Positions 1-5,043 of a DNA stretch of 5,766 bases are shown here, piece after piece; position 1 is the stretch's first letter, and each line of letters begins with the position of its first letter. Below the pieces are notes generated by a model. It made no database searches, was not told the DNA's origin, and worked only from the letters and a program-made list of their open reading frames with translations. Made by a program: the position numbers and the translations under genes. Source of the DNA: Bacillota bacterium. GTDB taxonomy: Bacteria; Bacillota_C; Negativicutes; CTSoil-072. The stretch lies in NCBI GenBank assembly GCA_017861495.1, contig JAGFXW010000205.1, positions 1 through 5,766 on the forward strand. The letters are read 5' to 3'.

Positions 1-1323
1 GCCAAAAAACATGCCAATATTGGACCATGTAAAATGATCCATCTTGCGTTGCCCGGCTCCCCACAGGTAACTATTGGGAAGAATCTGAGCCGATTGAGTT
101 TTTCCACGAACCTGGCATTGCCCTGGTTCTTCTGGATAGTTGACTTGAACATTAAGGTTGTTCTTGGTCAACAATTCCATACCGCCAGGCAGAACGATAT
201 CCCGGCTAAATCGACCGGATTGATCCAAAACCGAACTATGCACCAAGGTACTGTTAAAAAACACATCAAGACGAGCCGGTCGAACCTGTTCAAAAGAAAC
301 CATATTTGAACCTTCAAGATGAAGCCCCATCTTTTCGGGCACATTTCCCAGAAGCGCCGGATACAACAGGAAGTCCGAAGATACCTGCAAAACGCCGGTT
401 TGAACATCCTGATTGCTAAAAGAAAGCCCTTCCGTTACATTTCCGGCCGAATTCGCAACTGTGTTGACCTCGATTTTCCGGCTAACATTTGGGTTGTTCG
501 GAAAAACCGGCAAATCCGCCAATTGTCTTGCTACAGACTCCAGTTCACTTGCGCTTCCAGCCGAAAGCACCAACGTGTTTGGGTCAGCCAAGGCAATACC
601 GGGTTGCGTTTTATTAAAATAGGCCGGCAACTGATTCCGTACAGCAACCCAAATCCGCGGCGTTGCAGGCCGATTTCCCAAATCGTTGGCTTTAACAATC
701 TGGATATCCATATGAGGATAATTTTTCTTCAATACCCCATACGTCCAGGCTGCCGGCATCATTTCAGACAGCCCTGCACTGGCAGGGACTATAATCAGTA
801 ACGACTGTTGGAAATTGCCAAAAAAATCCGCCACGCTGCGGACTGGCAACAAATCATAATTCAAATCAACTTTTGTATCTTGATTAACAGTAAAAAACAA
901 ACCGCCAGTATAATAGTCGCGGCAAAGGTCGTTTGAAATAAACATATTGGATTTAATCTGCAGATTGATGGTATCTCGAAATTCTCCGGCCAGCGGCAAA
1001 TTAATCGTAAGTTTTTTCTTTAATCGTATTTCCTTAACAGTCTTGGTCTCCAATAATTTATCATTGAGATAAAAGGAAAAAACAGCTTCCTCGTGAAGTT
1101 GAGGACCCGGAGTCAGTGCAATGGTCGCAGAGGCTGAACGGATTCTCGCCAACCGCGGCACTGGAAAAGACAACGTCAGGGACGAGTGCGGAGCCTTTAC
1201 CGATAATTCTTTCTCAAAACCGAGTGTGTCCATCCCAAGACTGCGATTTAATGCCTGAACCGGCAACACCATATGAAATAAAAATAATACCAAAACAATG
1301 AACCCGACTAATCTTCTAATAAT
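1..1323 (-). CDS. BcsB-family periplasmic polysaccharide-synthase subunit, 3' end outside window, apparent ATT start
   Basis: An uninterrupted frame of 441 codons runs off the left edge. With the ATT at 1321-1323 read as Met, the product starts MIRRLVGFIVLVLFLF, a textbook signal peptide (two Arg, then a hydrophobic core) ending in VQA at residues 22-24, a likely signal peptidase I site. The mature part is beta-rich and resembles BcsB (PF03170). It has a lectin-like stretch with FYLNDKLLET at 84-93 and a Cys in NDLCRDYY near 134. A mixed alpha/beta stretch follows (SLLIIVPASAG at 174-184, then WTYGVLKKNYP at 193-203). A second lectin-like module includes DVFFNSTLVHSS at 353-364 and GQCQVRGKTQSAQILPNSYL near 401-420. 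BcsB is anchored in the inner membrane, partners the BcsA glucan synthase and guides polymer through the periplasm. Family members are usually about 700-800 aa, so the C-terminal anchor is missing here. No bcsA lies upstream. The polymer need not be cellulose. Family call fairly secure; start codon unusual. Confidence 0.75.
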   Translation of the reverse strand, partial: MIRRLVGFIVLVLFLFHMVLPVQALNRSLGMDTLGFEKELSVKAPHSSLTLSFPVPRLARIRSASATIALTPGPQLHEEAVFSFYLNDKLLETKTVKEIRLKKKLTINLPLAGEFRDTINLQIKSNMFISNDLCRDYYTGGLFFTVNQDTKVDLNYDLLPVRSVADFFGNFQQSLLIIVPASAGLSEMMPAAWTYGVLKKNYPHMDIQIVKANDLGNRPATPRIWVAVRNQLPAYFNKTQPGIALADPNTLVLSAGSASELESVARQLADLPVFPNNPNVSRKIEVNTVANSAGNVTEGLSFSNQDVQTGVLQVSSDFLLYPALLGNVPEKMGLHLEGSNMVSFEQVRPARLDVFFNSTLVHSSVLDQSGRFSRDIVLPGGMELLTKNNLNVQVNYPEEPGQCQVRGKTQSAQILPNSYLWGAGQRKMDHFTWSNIGMFFG

Positions 1324-1328
1324 TGTGA

Positions 1329-1336
1329 CTCCCCCC
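1329..1336 (-). promoter_or_regulatory. Ribosome binding site that decides the ATT start
   Basis: Read on the minus strand this is GGGGGGAG, followed by TCACA and then ATT ATT AGA AGA. The spacing of 5 nt to the first ATT, or 8 nt to the second, is normal for a Shine-Dalgarno site. The in-frame TTG (1291-1293) and ATG (1270-1272) further in have no such site and would destroy the signal peptide. The run of six G is also a possible slippage site: the ATG at 1347-1349 opens a 13-codon frame crossing it, and adding one G would join that frame to the BcsB-like frame. Confidence 0.6.
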
Positions 1337-1367
1337 TCTGCAGCAACATAAATATATCCAAAATTTG

Positions 1368-1396
1368 ATTATATATTACAATTTTCAACATTGTAA
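1368..1396 (-). promoter_or_regulatory. Candidate sigma-70-type promoter for the BcsB-like gene
   Basis: On the minus strand a perfect TATAAT lies at 1368-1373. A poor -35 candidate, TTACAA, lies 17 nt upstream at 1391-1396. Transcription from it would give a leader of roughly 40 nt ahead of the ATT start. The region is so AT-rich that TATAAT is expected by chance, and the -35 match is weak. A promoter somewhere in this gap is plausible because the previous gene ends some 450 bp upstream, but this exact site is tentative. Confidence 0.25.
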
Positions 1397-1540
1397 CTCA
1401 TACTGAAGTTATTCTGTTTCAAAGATTAACATTCATGTTTCATAAATTTCTCTATTTTATATCGAAATCCTGCACACTGTCTACGAAACTCAATGTATTC
1501 AAAACATCAATTTTTTTTGTTACTCCTTTGGAATTTCCTA

Positions 1541-1578
1541 TATTATTATTCAACTATTATTATTATTCAACTATTATT
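1541..1578. repeat. 17-bp-period tandem repeat, about 2.2 copies
   Basis: The 21-base stretch at 1541-1561 (TATTATTATT, CAACTATTAT, then T) is repeated exactly at 1558-1578, a period of 17 bp. The match breaks at the base on either side. It sits inside the AT-rich gap about 220 bp upstream of the BcsB-like start. It could be a simple slippage product or a pair of protein-binding sites; the sequence alone does not decide. Confidence 0.75.
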
Positions 1579-1774
1579 TTGTTATTTGACAAACGTTCGC
1601 AAATCCCTTTGTTTTTCTAAAACAGTTACCTATTGTCACAGCTTTGTTTCTTCATTGGAGCACTTTATTATCACTATATATTTGTTCACAGTTAATCATA
1701 AAACAACTTACTCTATTTTGATACTATCCTAAAGTATAAATTTTAACTGTAATAATTGCACTGCTTAGCCATTA

Positions 1775-2296
1775 TCACAGTTTTCCTTTATGAAAAAAAT
1801 CAAGAATTTTGCCGCCGAGTGCTATTCGCATAAAAAAATACAATAAAAACAGCACGCTGATATTATCTAAAAAATCCAATTGTTTTATTTTATATCCACC
1901 CATTTGCACAAATCCCTGCCACGCCTCATTTACAGCCTTCGGAAACTGCCACCCTGCAATCGGCCAAAAGAAAACGTCCGGATGAAGCCACATCACATCC
2001 AAAACATCATGGAACAATACCCCAATAAAAATTGGGAGAGCCCATAAACTTCGGTTCCAAAGCCACAGAATCGCCATCAGCAAACCAACGCATCCCAAAA
2101 AAGCCAACGAATGGCCAAACGACCGACTTTCATATTCATAGCTGCCCGCCAATAAACTGGCGAGTGGTTTGTCAATCAAATCCGGCAATAACGAAGCAAC
2201 AATCAGGGCCCGATAATCGATCCGGCGAAGCCGCAATCCTTTTTCCAGTACTTTCGCCGCTGTCGTTGTAAATCCGATATGAGATAAAGGTAACAT
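1775..2296 (-). CDS. YdjM-family membrane-bound metal-dependent hydrolase-like protein
   Basis: A 173-aa membrane protein resembling the YdjM/DUF457 family (PF04307), often annotated as inner-membrane metal-dependent hydrolases. Visible hallmarks are His6 in the N-terminal PLSHIGF, LLPDLIDKP at 36-44 with two Asp, GHSL at 61-64, FHDVLDVMW at 95-103 with the H-D-x-x-D pattern, and a later FFWP at 109-112. These His and Asp residues are the presumed metal ligands of the family. Hydrophobic segments lie near 65-80, 84-95 and 146-160. The start is the ATG at 2294-2296, with a GGAGG site four bases upstream. The reaction and substrate are not established for most members. The gene lies 40 bp after the acyltransferase remnant on the same strand, so it was probably co-transcribed with the polysaccharide genes, but a role in that pathway is only inferred. 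Confidence 0.8.
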   Translation of the reverse strand: MLPLSHIGFTTTAAKVLEKGLRLRRIDYRALIVASLLPDLIDKPLASLLAGSYEYESRSFGHSLAFLGCVGLLMAILWLWNRSLWALPIFIGVLFHDVLDVMWLHPDVFFWPIAGWQFPKAVNEAWQGFVQMGGYKIKQLDFLDNISVLFLLYFFMRIALGGKILDFFHKGKL

Positions 2297-2300
2297 TTTT

Positions 2301-2305
2301 CCTCC
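2301..2305 (-). promoter_or_regulatory. Ribosome binding site of the YdjM-like gene
   Basis: On the minus strand GGAGG is followed by AAAA and then ATG. The core is strong though the spacing is slightly short. It supports the ATG at 2294-2296 as the start and shows that translation of this gene does not depend on the decayed gene just upstream. Confidence 0.7.
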
Positions 2306-2336
2306 GAGTATTTTTTCTCCCCTGGTAGTGCTTTTG

Positions 2337-2770
2337 TTAAATCTTTTTTCGAATCATTTCGTCAAAAATATCATTAAATAAAGGCTCCAGAAATGCTGCG
2401 CCACTTAAGGTTAAATGCTCACTATCAAAATATATTGATTTTCCGTTAGGATCATATAATTTGCAGGAGATCTGGCAAAAATAATTGACGGTTTCATATA
2501 CTCTAGGTTGCTTACCATCAAAGGCTTTTAATTGTAAAATAAAATTATCGGTAAATGCATTTTAGCTACTATTTTTTGCGATGGCAATTTATAACCTTCT
2601 GATAGATTTTCCCATAAATCTTCGGGTATGTGTTCCTTATAAACAGGAACGGGCAGTATCAATGAAATAGAAATATTTGATTGACTGCCTGATGCAATTC
2701 GTTCGGAAGGATGACGATCGCCGCAGCCAATACCGTTAAAAACATTTATTATTGCGATTAAATAGAACCG
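2337..2770 (-). pseudogene. Remnant of an SGNH-domain acyltransferase (OafA/YrhL type), 5'-truncated and frameshifted
   Basis: Two adjoining minus-strand frames form one C-terminal SGNH hydrolase fragment. The first reads SNISISLILPVPVYKEHIPE, continues through DLWENLSEGYKLPSQKIVAK, and soon hits TAA at 2528-2530. Adding one A to the run of four at 2560-2563 restores the second frame: AFTDNFILQLKAF, then two Cys in YFCQISC, then IYFDSEHLTLSGAAF, ending at TAA 2337-2339. The DxxH pair (Asp at 2424-2426, His at 2415-2417) matches the C-terminal catalytic motif of the family, which O-acetylates polysaccharides. Intact members are near 650 aa: a multi-pass acyltransferase-3 domain, then SGNH with a GDSH motif. 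Only about 140 aa remain. The first frame opens after TGA at 2771-2773 and has no ATG, GTG or TTG before the ISLIL stretch. A sequencing error could explain the frameshift but not the missing 5' part. Confidence 0.75.
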
Positions 2771-2777
2771 TCAATTT

Positions 2778-2783
2778 CTCCTT
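2778..2783 (-). promoter_or_regulatory. Orphan Shine-Dalgarno site after wecC
   Basis: AAGGAG on the minus strand lies 13 bases after the wecC stop. It is followed by AAA TTG, which opens a meaningless 12-codon frame in a different phase from the acyltransferase remnant. I read it as the leftover ribosome binding site of the gene that was deleted. The inferred junction would then fall between about 2700 and 2778. It could also be chance. Confidence 0.35.
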
Positions 2784-2796
2784 TTGCGCGCCTTTT

Positions 2797-4050
2797 TTAA
2801 TTGCTTTTGCCCAATACCTCGACTCTAAACCCTGCTTCTTTCCACTTCGCATGATTGAGACAATTTCTGGTATCGAACAGTTGTTTGTTCCGCATCAGAA
2901 TCCCCAGTTCATCTGCGGAAAGATACCGGTATTCTTTATGATCTGCTAGCAGCAGCACCAGGTCGGACGAGGCAAAAGCTTCTTCGAGATTCGACAATTC
3001 AAATTCGTAGTCCTTCACATAGGGGTCGTAGATTCTTACCCCAACATTTTGTCTTTTCAGTTCGCGTACGACTTCAGTCGCGGGGCTTTCTCTGGTATCA
3101 TCAACATTTCCTTTATACGAAACTCCCAATACTGTAACCTTGGGGTCAACAACTTGATCCAGCATTTTCATTACCAAATCAGCGACGAAATGCGGCATCG
3201 CATCATTAATCTCCCGGCTCAACCGAATCAAATTCGCCTTTTTTGATTTTTCAACGATAAACCACGGATCAACCGCCAAACAATGTCCTCCGACTCCAGG
3301 ACCCGGTTGGTGCAAGTTTACGCGCGGATGCATGTTGGCCATCTTAATGACCTCGAGAGCGTCCAATTTCAAGTCGTAAGCGATTTGACAAACCTCGTTG
3401 GCCAACGCAATATTTACATCGCGGAAAGTATTTTCCATCAATTTCGCCATTTCCGCCGATGTGGCATCCGTCAGGATCAGGTTTCCCTGCACAACTTTTT
3501 CATAGATTTCCCTGGCTTTGTCGGAAGATTTGGCGTTGATGCCGCCAATAATACGGTCGTTACTAACAAATTCGTGTAAAATATTCCCCGGCAATACCCG
3601 CTCCGGACAATGCGCCAGAAAAAGCTCTTCGCCGATTTCAAGGCCGCTTTTCCCCAAGATGGGAACCAGCACATCTTCCGTGGTACGGGGCGGACAAGTA
3701 GACTCCAAAATTACCAGATTGCCTTTGCGCAGAAAAGGCAGTATGGATTCCGCCGCTTGAACGACGTACGTCAAATTCGCGGTCTTGTCATCATTAATCG
3801 GGGTTGGAACCGCAATAATAAACACATCGGCTTCTTCAGGCGCCAGTTTCGCACGCATATTGCCTGATTGGACCGCCGCATATACAACGGTTTTCAGTCC
3901 GGGCTCGTTAATATGAATCTTCCCTTTATTGATTACATCAACAATCTTGGGATCAACGTCTACGCCAACAACTTGAAAACCATTGGTAGCCATTATGCTC
4001 GCCGTTGGAAGTCCGATATACCCTAATCCCAAAACACAAATATTATTCAT
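2797..4050 (-). CDS. wecC: UDP-N-acetyl-D-mannosamine dehydrogenase (WecC)
   Basis: Cytosolic NAD-dependent enzyme that oxidises C6 of UDP-ManNAc twice to give UDP-ManNAcA, a donor for capsules, enterobacterial common antigen and similar polymers. The 417-aa product (E. coli WecC is about 420) covers the whole UDP-glucose/GDP-mannose dehydrogenase family. It begins with a Rossmann motif GLGYIG at 8-13, followed by VPTPI near 81-85 and ESTCPP at 116-121. Then come AHCPERVLPG at 146-155, the central MENTFRDVNIALANE near 205-219, and the catalytic Cys257 within PGPGVGGHCLAVDPWF. The C-terminal domain starts at GVSYKG near 309-314. The PGPGVGGHC-AVDPWF version and the IHINEPGL motif favour WecC over UDP-glucose dehydrogenase. 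I chose the ATG at 4048-4050 because GGGGG lies 8 nt upstream. An in-frame TTG at 4063-4065 overlaps that site and would add five residues. Its usual partner, the 2-epimerase WecB, is not in the window. Confidence 0.93.
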   Translation of the reverse strand: MNNICVLGLGYIGLPTASIMATNGFQVVGVDVDPKIVDVINKGKIHINEPGLKTVVYAAVQSGNMRAKLAPEEADVFIIAVPTPINDDKTANLTYVVQAAESILPFLRKGNLVILESTCPPRTTEDVLVPILGKSGLEIGEELFLAHCPERVLPGNILHEFVSNDRIIGGINAKSSDKAREIYEKVVQGNLILTDATSAEMAKLMENTFRDVNIALANEVCQIAYDLKLDALEVIKMANMHPRVNLHQPGPGVGGHCLAVDPWFIVEKSKKANLIRLSREINDAMPHFVADLVMKMLDQVVDPKVTVLGVSYKGNVDDTRESPATEVVRELKRQNVGVRIYDPYVKDYEFELSNLEEAFASSDLVLLLADHKEYRYLSADELGILMRNKQLFDTRNCLNHAKWKEAGFRVEVLGKSN

Positions 4051-4058
4051 AGCTATTT

Positions 4059-4063
4059 CCCCC
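4059..4063 (-). promoter_or_regulatory. Ribosome binding site that decides the wecC start
   Basis: GGGGG followed by AAATAGCT and ATG on the minus strand. The alternative TTG at 4063-4065 partly overlaps this site and has no site of its own. The 58-bp spacer between the epimerase stop and wecC contains no visible terminator, which supports co-transcription. Confidence 0.6.
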
Positions 4064-4108
4064 AATCACTCTCGTAACATTCAAGCACCAACGTCCAACT
4101 TTTCCCTG

Positions 4109-5023
4109 CTAACCCACGATAATAACTTCAGCCGTTTTCTTCTCCGATATTTTTTGGTAAACCTTTACGATAAATGCCAGACAAAAATAGATCTTATTCT
4201 GCTGATACCGTTCCCATTTATCCGCATATTCCCCAAAAGCATCGCAACCAAATAATTCATGCATGACCCGCAACTGTGCGATGTGTAAACAATGATAAAA
4301 AGGACTCGTCAGCTTATGCCCCATATCATATTTTGACCAATATTTGCAATCAAACAACTTTATATCGCTTGCCATCGTATATATTGCTTTGTCCAGTAGC
4401 TGCTTGTATTTCTCATCTTTACTTGCTTTGCAATAATCGTAAAGTCCCCAGATTGAAAATATCCAGCCATTTAAAACAACCGGCTTTTCAATATATTCTT
4501 TACACCACATTTTTTCATTACTATATTGTGGGAGGCACATAAAATCAACAGCGTTCTTTGCTGCTTGCAAATATTTCACATCATGAGTTTCAATGTACGC
4601 CCGTACGAGTAAAGAGGCACCTTCTCCCTGCGCCATCGCCGAGTAAGGTGGTTTTATTTTTACAATCGAAAAAGCATCCCAAGCTCCATTTGTTTCCTGA
4701 TGGGTCAATGCCCAGTCAACAGTTCGCATAAAAAGGTTTTTGTATTTGGCGTCGCCCGTCATAATGCTTAGGTCGTATGCACCCAATCCATATTGAAATA
4801 TGGCGATGGGAAAATATATCTTTTTCCCTTCATTGGTGACATTGTATACAAGGCCGGTTTCGTCCAATAATACGCTTGGATTCAATACTTTCTCCGTTAA
4901 ATTATTGTAATACCCCTTCACATTCTCTTTTGAATAGCTCTTGCCTTCGTCTTGGGCAACGTGCAAATTGCTTTTTCCGGTCAACATCTTAACCCATTTA
5001 TTCAGCAGTCTGAACGCTTTCAT
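4109..5023 (-). CDS. D-glucuronyl C5-epimerase C-terminal-domain protein
   Basis: A 304-aa protein matching the C-terminal catalytic domain of heparosan glucuronate C5-epimerase (PF06662), which turns D-glucuronate into L-iduronate within a polymer. Shared hallmarks, in order: YFPIAIFQYGLGAYD at 70-84, SAMAQGEGASLLVRAY at 128-143, VLNGWIFSIWGLYDY at 183-197, the Tyr-rich SKYDMG at 230-235 (comparable to the YDLR segment of animal GLCE that holds a catalytic Tyr), YHCLHIAQL at 243-251 and DKWERY at 268-273. Animal enzymes have an extra N-terminal beta domain and a membrane anchor. This one has only the alpha-helical domain, with no signal peptide or membrane segment, so it should act in the cytosol, perhaps on lipid-linked glycans. 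The ATG has GGGAG 7 nt upstream. GC content is clearly lower than in the upstream glycosyltransferase. The actual uronic acid substrate is unknown; family membership is secure, activity is inferred. Confidence 0.85.
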   Translation of the reverse strand: MKAFRLLNKWVKMLTGKSNLHVAQDEGKSYSKENVKGYYNNLTEKVLNPSVLLDETGLVYNVTNEGKKIYFPIAIFQYGLGAYDLSIMTGDAKYKNLFMRTVDWALTHQETNGAWDAFSIVKIKPPYSAMAQGEGASLLVRAYIETHDVKYLQAAKNAVDFMCLPQYSNEKMWCKEYIEKPVVLNGWIFSIWGLYDYCKASKDEKYKQLLDKAIYTMASDIKLFDCKYWSKYDMGHKLTSPFYHCLHIAQLRVMHELFGCDAFGEYADKWERYQQNKIYFCLAFIVKVYQKISEKKTAEVIIVG

Positions 5024-5030
5024 GAATACG

Positions 5031-5035
5031 CTCCC
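5031..5035 (-). promoter_or_regulatory. Ribosome binding site of the epimerase gene
   Basis: GGGAG on the minus strand, 7 nt before the ATG at 5021-5023. It lies within the 20-bp gap after the glycosyltransferase stop, consistent with translation of both genes from one transcript. Confidence 0.65.
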
Positions 5036-5043
5036 ATTCTCAG

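Larger units (their letters stand above)
1337..1774. other. AT-rich intergenic region
   Basis: This gap separates the YdjM-like gene from the BcsB-like gene. One 60-base line (1501-1560) has only 12 G or C. Open frames on the plus strand encode low-complexity Phe/Tyr/Ile-rich strings with no ribosome binding site, so I do not call them. No strong GC-rich hairpin followed by a T-run is visible after the YdjM-like stop. The gap holds a tandem repeat (1541-1578), scattered CACAGTT/AACTGTAA-like words near 1636, 1687, 1745 and 1776, a weak hairpin (ATACT/AGTAT, 1721-1737), and an imperfect palindrome around AACGTT near 1592. It most likely carries the promoter and regulatory sites of the BcsB-like gene. 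Confidence 0.6.

Noticed and set aside
319..801. 160-codon plus-strand open frame
   Set aside because: It lies antisense to the BcsB-like frame, has no ribosome binding site, and its translation is basic and shows no domain pattern. The minus-strand frame gives a coherent secreted protein over the same bases.
1455..1545. Minus-strand frame in the gap ending KKIDVLNTLSFVDSVQDFDIK
   Set aside because: It looks faintly protein-like, but the frame is only about 30 codons, lacks a suitable start with a ribosome binding site, and matches no family I recognise.
1585..1614. TTGACA on the plus strand as a promoter
   Set aside because: No reasonable -10 hexamer lies 16-18 bases downstream, and no plus-strand gene follows.
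1435..1732. Two plus-strand open frames in the AT-rich gap
   Set aside because: The translations are low-complexity Phe/Tyr/Ile/Leu strings produced by AT-rich sequence and the tandem repeat, with no ribosome binding site.
1721..1737. Possible terminator hairpin ATACT/AGTAT after the YdjM-like gene
   Set aside because: The stem is only five AT-rich base pairs and is not followed by a clear T-run, so it would be too weak for a rho-independent terminator.
3049..3867. Several plus-strand open frames antisense to wecC
   Set aside because: The minus strand encodes a full-length conserved WecC over the whole interval, so these are chance frames on the opposite strand.
4056..4120. Minus-strand frame between epimerase and wecC ending TLVLECYESDWGK
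   Set aside because: It raised the idea of a frameshifted epimerase tail, but the epimerase already has its normal final motifs (HIAQL, DKWERY) before the stop, and the frame is only about 24 codons with no start.
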